Shown: positions 1 to 6,792 of the stretch, in pieces | Layout: the number at the start of each line of letters is the position of its first letter | Numbering within the stretch: position 1 is the first letter of the stretch | Source of the DNA: Sporobacter sp963677825 | GTDB taxonomy: Bacteria; Bacillota; Clostridia; Oscillospirales; Oscillospiraceae | NCBI GenBank assembly: GCA_963677825.2 | Contig: CAXXEF010000001.1 | Span: 372,001-436,000 of the forward strand | Length of the DNA: 64,000 bases | Direction of reading: 5' to 3' | Position numbers and translations under genes: made by a program | The notes under the pieces: generated by a model | Databases searched by the model: none | What the model was told of the DNA's origin: nothing | What the model saw: only the letters and a program-made list of their open reading frames with translations

Positions 1-707
1 TCTATCGTTTCGCGCTCGGCTAAATATCCCGCCGCAATAACGGTCGCAATCTTGAGCCGGTATGCATCTGTTTGGAGTAATTTTTCCTCTGCGGCATTCG
101 ATAAAAAGCCGCACTCGATCAAAATACCCGGGCAGTCAATGTTGTTGAGCAGCATAATGCTATTCGGAATCTGATCGGCTACGCGGTAGTTTTCAGTATT
201 GAGCGCGCCGATCAATAATGCTTGCATAGACTCGGCGAGTTCCTTGCTTGCCGGCGTCGGCGCGTAGAGCACTTGCGCGCCGAACGGCCGTCCGTCCGGG
301 AAATTGTTTTGGTGAATGCTGATGAGCACCGCGTTGTCCGTCGCCTTGATGAGCGCCAGTCGCCGCCTCTGATCCTCGCGCTTCTTCTCCCGGATCGTAT
401 CGGCTCCGGCGGAATAGTCAAGCTGCTCGGCGGTGCGCGTCATGACGGTCGGGACGCCGTAGAACGCCAGGATGAGGTCCAGCCGCTCAGCTACGGCGAG
501 GTTGATGGCGCTCTCCTTCATGCCGGACGGCGCGACGGCGCCGCCGTCTTCCCCGCCGTGACCGGCGTCAATGACAACGGTCAGCTTATTGCTAAACGCG
601 ACGTCCGCCGTTGCCGGACGTGCTGCAGGCGCGATCATATACAGTAAAAATCCACCAATACAGACGCCTATTGCAATAAATGGCGCCATCGTTTTCAGAC
701 GCTTCAT
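1..707 (-). CDS. cwlD: N-acetylmuramoyl-L-alanine amidase, CwlD-like (3' end cut by window edge)
   Basis: The minus-strand frame is open from an ATG at 707 to the window edge (235 codons, no stop seen). Residues 8-27 form an N-terminal membrane anchor or signal segment. An Amidase_3 domain follows: DAGHGG with H50, KESAINL with E65, SIHQN with H132 (the three family zinc ligands) and IECGF with E198 (family catalytic Glu). A strong Shine-Dalgarno (AGGGGAG) precedes the ATG. The size, short N-terminal anchor and lack of extra binding domains match CwlD, the amidase that makes muramic-delta-lactam in spore cortex; CwlD is about 237 residues in B. subtilis, so little is probably missing. It is divergent from the cotJ coat locus, which fits a sporulation neighbourhood. 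The CwlD assignment over another Amidase_3 enzyme is inference. Confidence 0.85.
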   Translation of the reverse strand, partial: MKRLKTMAPFIAIGVCIGGFLLYMIAPAARPATADVAFSNKLTVVIDAGHGGEDGGAVAPSGMKESAINLAVAERLDLILAFYGVPTVMTRTAEQLDYSAGADTIREKKREDQRRRLALIKATDNAVLISIHQNNFPDGRPFGAQVLYAPTPASKELAESMQALLIGALNTENYRVADQIPNSIMLLNNIDCPGILIECGFLSNAAEEKLLQTDAYRLKIATVIAAGYLAERETI

Positions 708-815
708 GTCACCACTCCCCTTTTATTTCATGGTATGAAAGGGTCAGACAGGTTATGAAAAAGCGGTAACAGCGAGACCACCTGGCTTGCATAAGGAGCA
801 AGCACGGCGCGCGGT

Positions 816-823
816 CATATAAT
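816..823 (+). promoter_or_regulatory. candidate mother-cell sigma-E type -10 element of the cotJ locus
   Basis: CATATAAT matches the sigma-E -10 consensus CATACAMT at 7 of 8 positions and lies about 50 bp upstream of the cotJA-cotJB start. I do not see a convincing sigma-E -35 at the usual 14-15 bp spacing, so this is only a candidate. Confidence 0.3.
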
Positions 824-875
824 GGGTCGGGAGACTTTATCTCCTATCAGATCATGAGACATAGGAGGACCAAAA

Positions 876-1685
876 TTGGAAGACAGATATATGCCGTCGG
901 CAAATGCAAACAGGCCGCGCGGCGTGACGCCGTTGAACCGTTCAAACAACGGCTACAATATGCCAGTGCCGAACAGGCAAAGCTCGCCGCATTCCGTGGC
1001 GGCCAGAAATAATCCAAATGCCGCATCGCGGCCAATGGTAAACGCCGGCACGATGCCGATGCAGAATAATTCAAACGCGGGCGTTTTGCCGTATAGCGAG
1101 AACACGTCCGCGATGCCGCAGAATGTTACCAATACCGATACGATGCCGCAAGCGGTAAACCAGCCAAACACAGCAGCGATGCCGTACGCCGGTAATACCA
1201 TGAACAATCCGATGAACAACGTCAAAGCCGAGGCCGAACAACCCGGCTGTGGCTACAAGATGGGTGAGCTGCCGCCGTGTGCGCCGCTGGCCGTCGGGTA
1301 CATTCCGTTTCAGCAGGAAAATCCGCCGCAATACGCGCCGACAGAGGCGCTCACACGCGGCACACTGTTCCCGGGGCTTGATCTGCCGTACTTAAACGTC
1401 GTCAACAAGGGCCATCCGTACGCCGGAACGCCGCTGGGTGAGCTGATGGCGCTTAGCTTCGTGGTCCGCGAGCTGAACTTGTATCTGGACACCCATCCCA
1501 ACGACAGCGACGCACTCGACATGCTCCAGACAACAAACAAGCTCTTTCGCGAAGGTGTCGAACGGTACAGCCAGCGATACGGGCCGATTTCAATCAACGA
1601 CCTGACCTCGGGCAACCAGTATACCTGGATCAATAATCCGTGGCCGTGGGATTACAACGAAATGGCGGTGAAAACGGATGTTTGA
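876..1685 (+). CDS. cotJB: CotJA-CotJB fusion spore coat protein with low-complexity N-terminus
   Basis: 269 residues from a TTG start; AGGAGG sits 7 bp upstream (863-868) and decides the start. Residues about 1-125 are Asn/Met/Pro/Thr-rich with recurring NT..MPQ-like units. Residues about 133-175 resemble CotJA (VGYIPFQ, then TRGTLFPGLDLPY). From about residue 185 to the end it resembles CotJB (RELNLYLDTHPND, then YGPI, ending WINNPWPWDYN). In B. subtilis CotJA and CotJB are separate small coat proteins (about 82 and 87 residues) encoded with CotJC. Here they are one uninterrupted frame. The stop overlaps the start of the cotJC 5' fragment by 8 bp, as in a cotJ operon. Role: inner spore coat, mother cell. 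The family match is from motif recognition; the fusion is seen directly. Confidence 0.85.
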   Translation: MEDRYMPSANANRPRGVTPLNRSNNGYNMPVPNRQSSPHSVAARNNPNAASRPMVNAGTMPMQNNSNAGVLPYSENTSAMPQNVTNTDTMPQAVNQPNTAAMPYAGNTMNNPMNNVKAEAEQPGCGYKMGELPPCAPLAVGYIPFQQENPPQYAPTEALTRGTLFPGLDLPYLNVVNKGHPYAGTPLGELMALSFVVRELNLYLDTHPNDSDALDMLQTTNKLFREGVERYSQRYGPISINDLTSGNQYTWINNPWPWDYNEMAVKTDV

Positions 1686-1872
1686 TTATCAAAAAGCCTT
1701 GCAATACCCGGTTAAGATTAAAAATCCGAATCCGGCGCTGGCGAAATTCATCATCAGTCAATACGGTGGACCGGACGGTGAGTTGGGTGCATCTATTCGC
1801 TACCTCAGCCAGCGGTATACAATGCCGTACCCGGAGCTCAAGGGGCTGCTGACCGATATAGGTACATCGTAA
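1678..1872 (+). CDS. cotJC: CotJC, 5' fragment (gene interrupted by a recombinase element)
   Basis: 64 residues, starting with an ATG that overlaps the CotJA-CotJB stop. It matches the N-terminus of CotJC/Mn-catalase-family coat proteins: YPVKI, then SQYGGPDGELGASIRYLSQRYTMP, then LLTDIGT, which carries the first metal-ligand Glu region. After codon 63 the frame runs into the intervening element and ends one codon later (TCG TAA). The remaining 140 codons are found 3.1 kb away at 4985-5407. On its own the fragment lacks the E-E..H..E ferritin-like ligands, so it cannot be a functional CotJC. It is rebuilt if the element is excised between the two TAGGTACA cores. Confidence 0.9.
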   Translation: MFDYQKALQYPVKIKNPNPALAKFIISQYGGPDGELGASIRYLSQRYTMPYPELKGLLTDIGTS

Positions 1873-1874
1873 GC
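1855..1874 (+). other. attL of the cotJC intervening element
   Basis: Left junction: cotJC arm ending in GATATAGGTACA, followed by the element arm ending ATCGTAAGC. The core TAGGTACA (1859-1866) is repeated directly at 4977-4984. The element-side arm ATCGTAAGC is the exact reverse complement of GCTTACGAT on the element side of attR. Confidence 0.85.
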
Positions 1875-1882
1875 GCGTTTGA

Positions 1883-3196
1883 TCACGTGACGACGTCGTA
1901 AATAAGCGGTTGAGGCTCTGGTTTATCGGTGCTGAACGTCAGTGCGTTTTCATGTGACAAATACGAGAGCGCGTCATTGATTCTCCGCTCGTCCGACGTG
2001 TGCATCACGGCGATCGTGTCGCCGTTTTTGACAAAATCGCCCGTCGACTTCTGAAGGACGATGCCGGCCAGCGGATCGATGGTGTCGCCGGTCTTCTCGC
2101 GCCCTGCACCAAGCGCCGACGCAGCCTTGCCGATTGTCTCCGCGTCCATGTGCGCAATATATCCGGTGCCACCGGCATAGGCAAACGGCACCTGAAAGGC
2201 AGCCGCGCCAAGGCGGGACGGATCGTCGATGAAACCGGCGTCTCCCCCCTGCCCGACGATCCAGTCACGAAATTTGTTGAGTGCGGCGCCTTCAGCGACG
2301 CACGTGTCGACGGCGTCGCAGCTGCGCGCATACGTCCAGCCGTGGCACAGGCACAGCATACGCGCCGACAGCTCGCGGCAGATTTGATATAGCAGACCGT
2401 CGGACGAGCGCCTCGAGAGTACTTCGGCGGCCTCCAGCACCTCCAGCGCGTTGCCGACGGCGCGCCCGAGCGGTACGTCCATATTCGTCACGACGGCCGT
2501 CATACGCCGCCCCGCCCCGCGGCCGATGCCAACCATTGTTTCGGCCAGCCTGCGCGCGTCGTCAACCGACTTCATAAACGCACCGCTGCCGGCTTTTACA
2601 TCGAGCACGATGTTTTTCGCGCCGGCGGCAAGTTTTTTACTCATGATGCTCGAGGCGATGAGCGGGATGCTCTCCACCGTTGCCGTTACGTCACGCAAAG
2701 CGTAGATTTTCTTATCGGCCGGCGCGATATGGCCTGATTGCCCGATTACCGCGACACCATGGTGCTGAACCTGCGCGAGGAACGCCGCGCGGTCCATCGT
2801 GGTCCGATACCCGGGAATAGCTTCGAGCTTGTCCACTGTGCCGCCCGTATGACCGAGGCCGCGCCCGGACATTTTTGCGACAACGCCGCCGAGCGTCGCG
2901 ACGATCGGCGCGACGATCAGCGTCGTTTTATCACCGACACCGCCGGTGGAATGCTTGTCCACCGTTTGATCACCAAATGCGCTCAGGTCAACCGTGTCGC
3001 CTGAGCGCGTCATCGCTTCGGTCAGCTCAGTTAGCTCGCGCGCGTCCATCCCGTTGAAGTAAATCGCCATGAGCAGCGCCGACATCTGGTAATCTGGTAT
3101 GTCGCCGCGGGTAAAACCGGAGATAATATAGTCGATCTCCGCGCTTGTCAGCGACGCATTGTCTCGCTTTTTTTGGATGATATCGTATACACGCAT
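1883..3196 (-). CDS. pdp: pyrimidine-nucleoside phosphorylase, cargo of the cotJC element
   Basis: 437 residues. It catalyses phosphorolysis of uridine, thymidine and deoxyuridine to base plus (deoxy)ribose-1-phosphate in pyrimidine salvage. The family signatures are intact: KHSTGGVGDK near residue 81 and SGRGLGHTGGTVDKLE near residue 109, with the C-terminal domain (AGGTGYIAHMDAETIG) complete. Length is normal for the family (about 433). The ATG at 3196 has GGAGG 8 bp upstream. It lies 82 bp downstream of the recombinase on the same strand and its stop is only 16 bp from the attL core, so it is inside the excisable segment. Loss in a mother cell would not affect the germ line, which may be why a metabolic gene is tolerated there. 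Function confident; role as element cargo inferred. Confidence 0.93.
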   Translation of the reverse strand: MRVYDIIQKKRDNASLTSAEIDYIISGFTRGDIPDYQMSALLMAIYFNGMDARELTELTEAMTRSGDTVDLSAFGDQTVDKHSTGGVGDKTTLIVAPIVATLGGVVAKMSGRGLGHTGGTVDKLEAIPGYRTTMDRAAFLAQVQHHGVAVIGQSGHIAPADKKIYALRDVTATVESIPLIASSIMSKKLAAGAKNIVLDVKAGSGAFMKSVDDARRLAETMVGIGRGAGRRMTAVVTNMDVPLGRAVGNALEVLEAAEVLSRRSSDGLLYQICRELSARMLCLCHGWTYARSCDAVDTCVAEGAALNKFRDWIVGQGGDAGFIDDPSRLGAAAFQVPFAYAGGTGYIAHMDAETIGKAASALGAGREKTGDTIDPLAGIVLQKSTGDFVKNGDTIAVMHTSDERRINDALSYLSHENALTFSTDKPEPQPLIYDVVT

Positions 3197-3278
3197 GATC
3201 TGCGCCTCCGCTACTGTGAAATTGGCCGGTTACTGATGGTCACATCTTATCATATCCGGCGCGTGTTGTTAAGACGAT

Positions 3279-4730
3279 TCACGCCGTTTCAACCGTCCAG
3301 AGGCCGTCATGTCCAATAAACCGGACCGTAATGCCATGGCTCAAAATATCGAGGCGATCAACAAGACGCAGATAGAAGTCGTCGCTCGGATCTTTAGCCG
3401 AGGCAAGACGGTCGATTGTCGCGTCGATTTGGCTGATATTGACGGTGCTCTTATCAGTGTCCGCGCCATTTAACCGCGCAAGATTCTGTTCAGCTTGGCC
3501 TTTATAGAATCGATACTGCGCCAGCGTGATGACGCCGGATAAATAGGCTTCAAACAGACGGCCAAGCCGCCGCTGAATGCGCGCGAGCGCGGGACTAGCT
3601 GCGCTGCGCTGCGTGCCAGCTTCCCTCATCATGGCCGAAAGTTCATCGGCCGCGTCACGCGTGTCTGAAGCGCCTACAGCGGCGCGGACGACGTCGGCGA
3701 GCCAACACTCGCGCAGGTACGCCGGTATACGTTCACAGCCGCACGTCGCCGTCCAAACGCGGTAGGACGCATTACCATGCCGTCGCCGCGTCCGGCAGTA
3801 GAATACGCCGCCGCAGACAGCGCAGCAAACGCGTCCGGACAGCAGATACCGGCTGCCGTGCGTGTGTGAATCACCGGACTGTATCGCGCGGCGTTGGAGC
3901 TGAGCTTGGACGGCGTCCCAGCGTTCCCGCGTGATAATCGGCTCGTGATGATCCCGAATGCAGATACGATCGGTTGTCGACGTGTTCGGCTGCTTCCGGT
4001 GTGTCAGATAATCAACGGTGACCGTCTTGCGCTGGACGAGATCGCCCGCGTATTTTTCGTTTTTCAGGATCTTCAGCACCGTCGCGGGCGACCAGTCGCC
4101 GCCGGACTTCGTGGGGATCCCCCTTTCTACCAATTCACGGGCGATGGCGCGCGTACCGAGGCGGTCGTCTAGATATAAACTATAAATCAGCCGAACGGTC
4201 TCTGCGCCGTCCGGCTCGATGGTTAAGTGTCCGTCCGTTACGTCGTAGCCGTACAGACTTGGACCGAATACGACGCCCTGCTCCATCCGTCGGCGCTGAC
4301 CCCAGCGCACGCGCTCGCTCGTTTTTCGACTTTCCTCCTGCGCGACAGACGCCATGATGCCCAGCCGCAGCTCGCTGTCGCTGTCGCGTGTGTCGATACC
4401 GTCGTTCAGAAACAACACGCCGACACCGACAGCTTTCAAACGCCGCGTGTAGGCGATGGCGTCGAGAATGTTACGAGAGAAGCGGCTGACCTCCTTCGTG
4501 ACGATCAGGTCAAATTGACCGCCGAGCGCATCATCGATCATGCGGAGAAATCCGGCACGCGACGATGTCGATGTGCCGGTAATGCCCTCGTCTGCGTAAA
4601 CGCCGGCAAACGACCAGTCGTTGTGCCGCGATACAAAATCGGTAAAGAAGGCTTTTTGACCTATGAAGGAGTTGATCTGATCGGCCTTGTCGGTCGACAC
4701 GCGACAGTACGCCGCCACGCGGACGCTCAT
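3279..4730 (-). CDS. large serine recombinase of the cotJC element
   Basis: 483 residues. The N-terminal resolvase domain begins YCRVS with the catalytic Ser at residue 12, then KEVSRFSRN and the long helix region. A Recombinase domain follows (GPSLYGYDV, then TKSGGDWSPATVLKILKNEKYAGD), then a zinc ribbon near residues 300-335 (CCAVCGG...CGC) and a C-terminal helical part (about 375-430). This is the architecture of SpoIVCA, the sigK skin recombinase (500 residues), and phage integrases. Reading frame and catalytic motifs are intact. Its ATG overlaps the stop of the upstream small ORF (ATGA). Expected role: recombine attL and attR to excise the element and rebuild cotJC. I see no clear sigma-E or sigma-K promoter upstream, so sporulation control is not shown by the sequence. 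Confidence 0.93.
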   Translation of the reverse strand: MSVRVAAYCRVSTDKADQINSFIGQKAFFTDFVSRHNDWSFAGVYADEGITGTSTSSRAGFLRMIDDALGGQFDLIVTKEVSRFSRNILDAIAYTRRLKAVGVGVLFLNDGIDTRDSDSELRLGIMASVAQEESRKTSERVRWGQRRRMEQGVVFGPSLYGYDVTDGHLTIEPDGAETVRLIYSLYLDDRLGTRAIARELVERGIPTKSGGDWSPATVLKILKNEKYAGDLVQRKTVTVDYLTHRKQPNTSTTDRICIRDHHEPIITRERWDAVQAQLQRRAIQSGDSHTHGSRYLLSGRVCCAVCGGVFYCRTRRRHGNASYRVWTATCGCERIPAYLRECWLADVVRAAVGASDTRDAADELSAMMREAGTQRSAASPALARIQRRLGRLFEAYLSGVITLAQYRFYKGQAEQNLARLNGADTDKSTVNISQIDATIDRLASAKDPSDDFYLRLVDRLDILSHGITVRFIGHDGLWTVETA

Positions 4731-4915
4731 GGACGATCACCAAGCCGACGAAAGCACGCGTCGCACCGGTTCCGCGATATCAAATCTCGGCGGACGAGCT
4801 CGCGCAGTATTTCGCGCTGCAGTTGCCGCGTCAGCATCGATACCGCTGCTGAATCGCCGGATCGGACGTTTATAATCTGCCGCTTTTTCATTGCTTCGCC
4901 TCCCTGAAAAAGCAT
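4727..4915 (-). CDS. small SHOCT-like protein coupled to the recombinase; possible directionality factor
   Basis: 62 residues from ATG 4915 (GGAGG 6 bp upstream) or 54 residues from ATG 4891 (GGGAGGC 6 bp upstream, starting MKKRQIINV). Its stop overlaps the recombinase ATG as ATGA, so the two are probably translationally coupled. The protein is basic; the C-terminal half (REILRELVRRDLISRN...FRRL) has the helix-turn-helix-like spacing of short SHOCT-type domains often found beside serine recombinases. Recombination directionality factors of large serine recombinases can be this small (SPbeta SprB is 58 residues), so a role in promoting excision is possible but unproven. Confidence 0.6.
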   Translation of the reverse strand: MLFQGGEAMKKRQIINVRSGDSAAVSMLTRQLQREILRELVRRDLISRNRCDACFRRLGDRP

Positions 4916-4966
4916 ATTAATCCTCCGCCGCGATATTGCCAGTCCAATAATTATTTGTACAGTAAT

Positions 4967-4987
4967 GCTTACGATTTAGGTACAGAG
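4967..4987 (+). other. attR of the cotJC intervening element
   Basis: Right junction: element arm GCTTACGAT (4967-4975), core TAGGTACA (4977-4984), then the cotJC arm starting GAGGAGCTC. Compared with attL, 12 of 13 bases from CGAT to the end of the core are identical (A1858 versus T4976 differs). The restored gene reads ACC GAT ATA GGT ACA GAG GAG, giving the conserved TDIGTEE. Confidence 0.85.
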
Positions 4988-5407
4988 GAGCTCAACCACC
5001 TTGAAATGGTTGGCACGATCGTGCATCAGCTGCTGCGCAATGCGACGGCCGAGGACATTAAAAAGTCCGGCTGGACGGATTACTTCGTCGACCACACGCT
5101 GGGCGTGTACCCGCAGTTTGCGTCCGGTTTCCCGGCCAGCGCCGCGACGCTGCAAGTCGTCGGCGATCCGATTGCCGACCTCAACGAAAATCTTGCCGCC
5201 GAGCAAAAAGCACGCGTTACATACGACAACATCCTGCGCCTGTCGGACGATCCGGACGTTAACAATGTTATCCGGTTCTTACGCGCGCGTGAGATCGTGC
5301 ACTATCAGCGCTTTGGCGAAGGTCTGCGCCTGGCGACCGACAAGCAGAATCAGAAAAACGTCTACGCGATCAATCCAAGCTTTCCGCCGGATATCGGCAA
5401 AGCTTAA
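4985..5407 (+). CDS. cotJC: CotJC, 3' fragment (gene interrupted by a recombinase element)
   Basis: 140 codons matching CotJC from the ferritin-like motif onward: EELNHLEM (metal ligands E..H), GDPIADLNENLAAEQKARVTYDNI and REIVHYQRFGEGL (second ligand set E..H), to the C-terminus. The frame stays open upstream to an ATG at 4955, but codons 4955-4984 are element and core DNA; no good ribosome site precedes that ATG, so separate translation is unlikely. With the 5' fragment it makes 203 residues, near the 189 of B. subtilis CotJC. Absence of stops or frameshifts across 140 codons argues that the gene is still under selection. A terminator follows 15 bp after the stop. Confidence 0.9.
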   Translation, partial: EELNHLEMVGTIVHQLLRNATAEDIKKSGWTDYFVDHTLGVYPQFASGFPASAATLQVVGDPIADLNENLAAEQKARVTYDNILRLSDDPDVNNVIRFLRAREIVHYQRFGEGLRLATDKQNQKNVYAINPSFPPDIGKA

Positions 5408-5414
5408 GTAAAAG

Positions 5415-5450
5415 CAAAAAAAGGCGATGGGTCAACGCCCATCGCCTTTC
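5415..5450. terminator. bidirectional terminator between cotJC and DUF3048 gene
   Basis: Stem GGCGATGGG (5423-5431) pairs with CCCATCGCC (5438-5446), loop TCAACG. An A-tract precedes and a T-rich run follows, so it can serve both convergent genes. Confidence 0.85.
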
Positions 5451-5462
5451 TTATATTTTCGG

Positions 5463-6596
5463 TTAGGATATCTCGACTGTCGCCTCATCGGAAATGATGC
5501 AGATGTACGATTTCCCGGGCGCCAGCTCAAGCGGACTGCCGTCCGCCGTCTTAAACGCGAAGGGACTGTAGTTGTCCGCGCGCGACCAGCTGATTGCGAC
5601 CGACTGCCCACCGAGGCACAGCGTGCCGGCTCCGGAGCCAGTCACGTCGACCGACATGCGCCCGGCTGTGTCGCTGGCGATGGCGTGGACCTCGGTGCGC
5701 AAGATGAGCACATTTGTGGCGGAAATACGCTGATTATTATCACCGTCAACGTACGCCGAGCCGTGCTGCGTCAGATTGTAAACCGACGCATCGGCGTCGT
5801 ATTCAAACAGTGTCGATTTGCTTGAAGACATATGTACCTTGACGGCTTCGGCTGTTGTGCCGCCGTCAATCGATGCATTGTCGCTGAACGTCAAACCGTT
5901 GTCGAAACCGTCCTGATGCGTCATGCGTATGCCATATGTCGGCACGTAGGTTGAAATCAGCGAACTGGACGTTACAAGGCTGTGCTCAAATCCGAGCGTC
6001 GCCCGTCGGTCACTGTCGCGGTAAAATATATCCTGCTTCGTGCCGTTGACGCCATCCAGGTGCGCGATGTTCAGATCGGCCATGACGGTATACGCGCCGC
6101 CCTCAACGGTGCTGCCGCCGGCATGGATGTAGATGGTGTCGTAGCCGTTGGCGATGCGAACAAAGTACGGGCGTGCACTGCGTACGCTCCCGATAACACC
6201 GGCGTCCGTCACGTCCTGAAACAGTGCCATCATGCGCGTGATGCCACCTTCGACGACAATCTCAAAGATGATATCCGCCTTGGAAATACCCAGCTGCGGC
6301 TGCGCGGCGCTGGAGTTGTTAATCATAATCGCGTATGGACGCGCCTCGGCCAGTTCTGCATCAGCCGGAAGGCCTGTCAGCGGATTGACAGGACCGGTGT
6401 AGACGCTCGGCGACGGGCTTGGCGGAACAATCTCAGACGGCGACGGCGATGGTGACGGTGATACCGAAACCGTTGCGGAGGGCGACGGCGAAGGCTCCGT
6501 CGCAACGACTGCATCGCCCTTATTGGCGATGATAGCCGTCACCAACCCGATCACGAGCACAATCACGACGGATACAATCTTCAAGGCTACTTTCAC
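5463..6596 (-). CDS. DUF3048 (YerB-family) membrane-anchored extracytoplasmic protein
   Basis: 377 residues. Residues 4-25 are an N-terminal transmembrane anchor with no lipobox Cys. Residues about 35-65 are a Pro/Ser-rich linker of SPSPSP repeats. The DUF3048 domain starts near residue 68 (NPLTGLPADAELAEARPYAIMINNS) with the typical ADIIFEIVVEGGITRMMALFQD and GSVRSARPYFVRIANGYDTIYIHAGGS, then a second lobe to the end. The function of the family is not established; it is common in Firmicutes and usually cell-surface. The gene is convergent with cotJC and divergent from the DUF4364 gene, and has a good sigma-A promoter at 6674-6702. Confidence 0.85.
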   Translation of the reverse strand: MKVALKIVSVVIVLVIGLVTAIIANKGDAVVATEPSPSPSATVSVSPSPSPSPSEIVPPSPSPSVYTGPVNPLTGLPADAELAEARPYAIMINNSSAAQPQLGISKADIIFEIVVEGGITRMMALFQDVTDAGVIGSVRSARPYFVRIANGYDTIYIHAGGSTVEGGAYTVMADLNIAHLDGVNGTKQDIFYRDSDRRATLGFEHSLVTSSSLISTYVPTYGIRMTHQDGFDNGLTFSDNASIDGGTTAEAVKVHMSSSKSTLFEYDADASVYNLTQHGSAYVDGDNNQRISATNVLILRTEVHAIASDTAGRMSVDVTGSGAGTLCLGGQSVAISWSRADNYSPFAFKTADGSPLELAPGKSYICIISDEATVEIS

Positions 6597-6673
6597 ACGA
6601 TCACTTCCTGTTCACTGCTGCGTAGAATTTGCTGTTTTCAAGGATAAACACCTATACGAAACGACAGTTTTAT

Positions 6674-6702
6674 ATTATAATAAAATGACTGAGAAGTTTC
6701 AA
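6674..6702 (-). promoter_or_regulatory. sigma-A promoter of the DUF3048 gene
   Basis: On the minus strand: -35 TTGAAA (6697-6702), 17-bp spacer, -10 TATAAT (6674-6679). The start codon lies about 70 bp downstream. Confidence 0.65.
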
Positions 6703-6707
6703 TACCA

Positions 6708-6735
6708 TGTTATACTACCATACGGCTTAAGCCGT
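6708..6735 (+). promoter_or_regulatory. extended -10 promoter and palindromic operator of the DUF4364 gene
   Basis: Extended -10 TGTTATACT (6708-6716) is followed by the perfect 14-bp palindrome ACGGCTTAAGCCGT (6722-6735) at the expected transcription start. The position suggests a repressor site, perhaps for autoregulation; this is inference. Confidence 0.4.
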
Positions 6736-6792
6736 GTCATGGCTAAGAAAATTTTGGTACTTATTATAAGCATATAAAGAGAGGTGCGCGTC

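Larger units (their letters stand above)
1859..4984. mobile_element. skin-like intervening element in cotJC
   Basis: The two halves of cotJC end at the same core, TAGGTACA, at 1859-1866 and 4977-4984. Recombination between the cores would delete 3,118 bp and join codon 63 of the left half to codon GAG (4985) of the right half in frame. The element holds three leftward genes in one apparent operon: a 62-codon ORF, a 483-residue large serine recombinase and a pyrimidine-nucleoside phosphorylase, with almost no spare DNA at the left end (16 bp between core and pdp stop). Base composition resembles the flanks, so it seems a long-term resident. Known parallels are the sigK skin element and SPbeta in spsM, both removed in the mother cell by serine recombinases. 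Regulated excision here is inference from gene structure. Confidence 0.88.

Noticed and set aside
4227..4907. 226-codon plus-strand frame opposite the recombinase
   Set aside because: Shadow of the recombinase gene; no ribosome site and no recognisable domain.
1859..4984. Element as a prophage or ICE remnant
   Set aside because: No structural, replication or conjugation genes are present; only three genes fit within the boundaries.
1678..5407. cotJC as an ordinary decayed pseudogene
   Set aside because: Both halves are free of frameshifts, the join is exactly in frame at a duplicated core, and an intact recombinase lies between. Decay would not be expected to preserve this.
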